A stretch of 7,264 bases of DNA, from assembly GCA_009693885.1 (NCBI GenBank), contig SHWK01000046.1, positions 1 through 7,264 of the forward strand, given 5' to 3'. Below, piece by piece: positions 6,947 through 7,264 of this stretch. Made by a program: the position numbers and the translations under genes. Positions within the stretch are counted from its first letter, which is position 1, and each line of letters opens with the position of its first letter. Below the pieces are notes generated by a model. The model was given only the letters and a program-made list of their open reading frames with translations. It was not told the DNA's origin and made no database searches. Source of the DNA: Rickettsiales bacterium (GTDB lineage: Bacteria > Pseudomonadota > Alphaproteobacteria > Rickettsiales > UBA1997).

Positions 6947-7264
6947 ATGACGGAAATATATCTCGATATATTGCTGCCACTACCATTTGACCGCGCCTTT
7001 ACTTATAAGGCTTGCGGCATTAGCATTGAAGTTGGGGATATAGTTAAGGTGTCTTTTCGTAAAAAAGAATTATGGGGCTTGGTGGTTGCAATTGCTGATT
7101 CTGCTGCGGTTGAATCGTCAAAAATTAAAACAATAATCACTAAACATCAAAGCATAAATTTTGATAAAAAACTAATAGATTTTATAAGTCGTATTGCCTC
7201 TTATAACCTTGCCCCGCAAGGCTTGGTATTAAAAGCTTTTATTGGAATTTTAAACTCAGATAAA
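6947..7264 (+). CDS. priA: Primosomal replication-restart protein PriA, N-terminal part (truncated by window edge)
   Basis: An open frame of 106 codons starts at the ATG at 6947 and runs off the right edge. PriA is the DEXH helicase that recognises stalled forks and reloads the replisome. Only its N-terminal 3'-DNA-end-binding domain is visible: DILLPLPFDRAFTY (7-20), then GDIVKVSFRKKELWGLVV (31-48), the family pattern in which a strand V-x-V-(P/S)-F leads to a basic turn and a G-(I/L)-V strand. A helical stretch follows (IDFISRIASYNLAPQGLVLKA), matching the part leading to the winged-helix domain. The helicase motifs and zinc-binding cysteines would lie beyond the window, so their integrity cannot be judged. 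The divergent neighbour is tal, a pairing I recall from alphaproteobacteria. Confidence 0.88.
   Translation, partial: MTEIYLDILLPLPFDRAFTYKACGISIEVGDIVKVSFRKKELWGLVVAIADSAAVESSKIKTIITKHQSINFDKKLIDFISRIASYNLAPQGLVLKAFIGILNSDK

Overview
The window looks like ordinary chromosomal housekeeping DNA from an AT-rich Gram-negative bacterium, most likely an alphaproteobacterium. The Gram-negative assignment rests on an LptD outer-membrane LPS translocon gene. The alphaproteobacterial assignment is an inference from the low GC content (by eye roughly 35-40%) and from a small transaldolase lying head-to-head with priA, an arrangement I recall from that class. No mobile element, phage gene, CRISPR array, tRNA or rRNA is visible, and I did not find a new biological system.

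Layout, left to right. Bases 1-103 are a non-coding leader with a two-copy 20-bp direct repeat and a possible sigma70-type promoter. glmS (104-2029, +) is complete and ends in a perfect 15-bp tandem duplication that copies its last four codons and stop. It converges on a minus-strand cluster that reads, in transcription order, tal (6865-6212), yajC (6187-5831), secD (5825-4275) and lptD (4269-2065). The gaps in this cluster are 24, 5 and about 5 nt, so it is probably one transcript. A short AT-rich region (6866-6946) separates tal from a divergent, right-truncated priA (6947-7264, +).

How the genes fit together. GlmS draws fructose-6-phosphate into hexosamine synthesis for peptidoglycan and lipid A. 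The transaldolase acts on the same sugar-phosphate pool. YajC and SecD are accessory parts of the Sec translocon. LptD is a Sec-exported outer-membrane protein that inserts LPS, so the cluster joins export machinery to one of its envelope clients. secF, the usual neighbour of secD, is not present; lptD takes its place.

The points most worth a second look are a lysine/serine-rich insertion in the GlmS glutaminase domain, the glmS 3'-end duplication, the yajC-secD-lptD linkage without secF, a reduced cysteine set in LptD, a 9-bp minisatellite in the LptD barrel, and an active-site Phe in the transaldolase that bears on its true reaction.
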